From: CALOCV01 sp942491955
GTDB lineage: Bacteria; Chlamydiota; Chlamydiia; Chlamydiales; CALOCV01
Assembly: GCA_942491955.1 (NCBI GenBank)
Contig: CALOCV010000008.1
Location: 11,221-75,220 of the forward strand
Length of the DNA stretch: 64,000 nt
Reading direction: 5' to 3'
Made by a program: the position numbers and the translations under genes. The stretch's first letter is position 1. Each line of letters opens with the position of its first letter. A model generated the notes under the pieces. That model did no database searches. It saw only the letters and a list, made by a program, of their open reading frames with translations, and had not been told where the DNA came from. Of this stretch, positions 61,661 to 64,000 are shown piece by piece.

Positions 61661-64000
61661 ACTTTGTAACATTTTTATATCCTGTTAAAATGCTGTACCG
61701 TCTTAATCAACGTTGTTGTGCCTTCTTTGTTTTATAGCTATGTGTTCTGCTCATTCCTTTTAATATTTTATTATAGGAAGAAGACACCTTACTACCTTCT
61801 TCTGTAAAATAAAATTTCGAAAAATACTCCGAAATACTCTCCTTGTCTCCTTTTCTCAATTCGATCCAATTTTTCATAATGGCTTGATGATTACCTCTCA
61901 TCATTGGGAATCAAAGTCAGATGAATGTTCTTCAAATTTTGCTGCAAACAATGCATCAAATGGAAAATTTTCAGCGATGACATTTGCCAAAAGAAAGCGA
62001 TTTTAAAAGAGTTCGGCACACCAGAGACCAGGAGGAGAAGCAAGGCGGGACGAGCTGAATCGAAGTGGATGTCGTCCGCTTTAATCACTACGTGTTCGAT
62101 CTTGAATGTTTTAGCAAATTTTTCAGCAAATCAAAATAACGAAGATCGGCGAGCTGCCTTTTGCATTTTATGTAGTCATAAAGATTAAAGAGAAAATTCT
62201 TTTAGTTCGCTCAATTTTTTTAAATGATTCTTCTATATCGGGCTCAAACTGTTCTGCCTGAATGCTTTTCCAAAAACTGACATTTGCGCGAACTATCTCC
62301 GATTTTTCCAGACTCTTCATTCATCATAAATTCGACAGTTTTTCACCGCTTTTTCGCATTCTGCACAGTATTGGAGAAACTCACGGTTCCGAAATTCGAT
62401 GGAGAACTGACACAACAGCTTTTGCAGCGTCTTGAAATCTTCGATATTGGATGGAATAGGTCGCCTCCTTACCATCAAAAACCCAACGAGCAACTCGCAT
62501 TTGTTTCAAATCTTGCAAAAATTCATCATGACCGCTTCAAGTTCCAGCAAATTTCTTGCTTATCCTCTCCTTTGCTATTCGTGCAGCAACCGAGGCAGAT
62601 GGAGCCGTACCTGGAACATTTTCCAAAGAATTAAGATCTTGTCATCAAACGTTCTGCTACCTTTTTCTAGATGCTTGTTCCAAATGCTGAGAGTTGCATC
62701 CCTTTTGCTGAATGCATGTAAAGGCACTTATCCAATTTCAATAGTCGGGTTCAATTGTTGGAAATATATTATAAAGGTCTTTTTTGCGTCCAACCTCAAG
62801 TAAAAACTCAGAAAAGGACTTTTCATTATGAGTTAGCTAAATACAAAGAGAAAGAATGACCGAAGGCCGAAGATGAATAGAAGTCCTCCAAATGACTTCT
62901 GATTAGTTAACCTCGTCCAAATGTCATAGCCTATGTTTCTAATCTCCTTCCTCCCACTCTTGCTCCGTCATTATAGTACCTCTTTAATAATTGTGAGAGA
63001 GGTGTTGCCATCTGTAGAATCGGCTTAATCAAGGAATCCCATGTATCATGAGGCCCTCTGCACACACAAAGCCAATCCTTCCAAAGCGGATGCTTGGTTT
63101 GGTTTCCAACACCTTTTCACATAGCTGGTGTCAGCGCTAGTGGTTCACCTGAGAGTTTGAAACTTTCCTCTCGTTTGTTGCAGCAACTAAAGCTTTTTCT
63201 AATGAAAAATTTATATTACTCATATGGATCAAGAAAAATCACCCTTCCAAACACCTTGGGTTTCCTTTCCGAAGCATTTTACCATCGTCTCAAGCGGAAA
63301 ACTTTCCTACTACAATGCTTGAAAACAGGCACTACATCTGCCGTTGTCGGTTGTTTCAGACTTTCGATCAAAATTTTCAATTTGTGTTGTCGTTTCACTC
63401 GAAGATAAATGAAAATTTTTTAATTTACCAAGAGTCTTGCTTCTTTCTGTTGCTCCATTGTGGTCAAGGCGTTTGACAAGCTCATCATGCTGTGTTTCTA
63501 AATCGGCTTGGCTATACCGTCTGGATTTAACATAATGTCGTCATCGATGGAAGGAGGCGGTGTAGGCGGTTTAGGCGTGGTTGAGGCACAATTTTCCATC
63601 TTCCGGTTGATACTCTACCAGGTCCACCTTTTTTTGATTTTGCGATCGCATTACTTGCGATATTTATCCTTGTCGATTTTTTCCCATTGTTGGGTTGTCT
63701 TGCGCAGCCTTTGCAATTTTTTCTCCTATCTGACGCAACAAAAAACCAATGCCTTGTGTTTTCTCTACAGCAGAGGTGAAGTCTCCTTTATTCCTCGTGA
63801 GTAGCTCAAGAGAACATAGCTACGATTTTTTTAGCTCTTCTGTTTGCGAACGACGAAAAAGCCAATGGACCAATCGAAAATCCGTTCTTCCTTCCGCAAG
63901 AACGACCTGCTTGTAACCAATACTTTTGACCAACAAGTCTTGTATCCAAGACCAGCTCCTTTTTGCAATTCAGCAATAACTCATCCGGAAGTACATATTC
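61661..64000. other. Degraded AT-rich region, no intact gene
   Basis: Only short frames. Protein-like stretches remain on the minus strand, such as NWIELRKGDKESISEYFSKF (about 61800-61870), FDSARPALLLLLVSGVPNSF (about 61990-62060) and LVLDTRLVGQKYWLQAGRSC (about 63890-63950, open to the window edge), but none is a family I recognise. The impression is of one or more minus-strand genes eroded by indels. No RNA gene or terminal repeat was identified. Confidence 0.5.

Noticed and set aside
1..64000. tRNA, rRNA or CRISPR features
   Set aside because: No cloverleaf with a GGTTC-type T-arm, no rRNA-like sequence and no regularly spaced direct repeats were seen by eye; a dedicated scan (tRNAscan-SE, Infernal) was not possible.

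Overview
The window reads as the genome of a member of the Chlamydiota outside the genus Chlamydia, an amoeba- or arthropod-associated 'environmental' chlamydia. Evidence is gene order matching Chlamydia trachomatis as I remember it: gpsA beside a eukaryote-type UDP-sugar pyrophosphorylase, ruvC-ruvA behind a coiled-coil gene, a heavy-metal ATPase beside a VIT-like membrane protein, and ispF near a cysJ-type flavoprotein. Features typical of the environmental lineages are added: an F-box protein, a giant DUF3638-type protein, glycogen genes, and many insertion elements and palindromic repeats. No rRNA, tRNA or CRISPR array was seen.

Layout. 0-5.2 kb: htpG (cut by the window edge), a secreted purple-acid-phosphatase-like enzyme, a small ORF and a secreted FGE-sulfatase-domain protein. 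5.6-12 kb (mostly minus): NAD(P)HX repair enzyme, GNAT acetyltransferase, then the overlapping run waaF / UDP-sugar pyrophosphorylase / gpsA with a strong terminator. 12-14.2 kb: coiled-coil gene with an in-frame amber stop, ruvC, ruvA. 14.4-26.4 kb: F-box protein, a 9.5-kb DUF3638-like gene with an SF2 helicase-like core and three frameshifts, and a two-domain ThyX-like protein. 26.5-32.5 kb: membrane zinc-protease candidate, an IS5-family transposase with a small element inside it, a GxxExxY gene between inverted repeats, a truncated membrane gene, an M24 aminopeptidase, and a 101-bp perfect palindrome. 32.7-36 kb (minus): pgsA-like, zntA-like and VIT-like genes in one operon. 36-43 kb (plus): two unknown proteins, a sugar-nucleotide epimerase, an RRM protein, a lipoprotein, argS. 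43-50 kb: two copies of a secreted protein plus outer-membrane-like protein pair, the first a pseudogene, with an AAA_14/DUF4143 ATPase between them. 50-56 kb: glgB, convergent murA-glgX, ispF. 56-64 kb: gene decay (ppdK, cysJ and an archaeal-type ATPase as pseudogenes, then unrecognised degraded sequence).

The strongest signal beyond ordinary genes is a set of small non-autonomous repeats. A 160-bp element with 19-bp terminal inverted repeats occurs three times intact and once degraded, with 3-bp TNA target duplications. An uninterrupted paralogous site in the same window shows the exact insertion point. That insertion cuts a signal peptide but supplies a new in-frame start and hydrophobic segment. 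A second family (ends GGCGTGTCATCAATTGG) overlaps and supplies the stop codons of two genes. A modular cassette of hairpins follows at least four genes in an orientation fixed relative to the upstream gene.

All calls come from reading sequence and translations by eye. Family names rest on motifs, and no database search was run.
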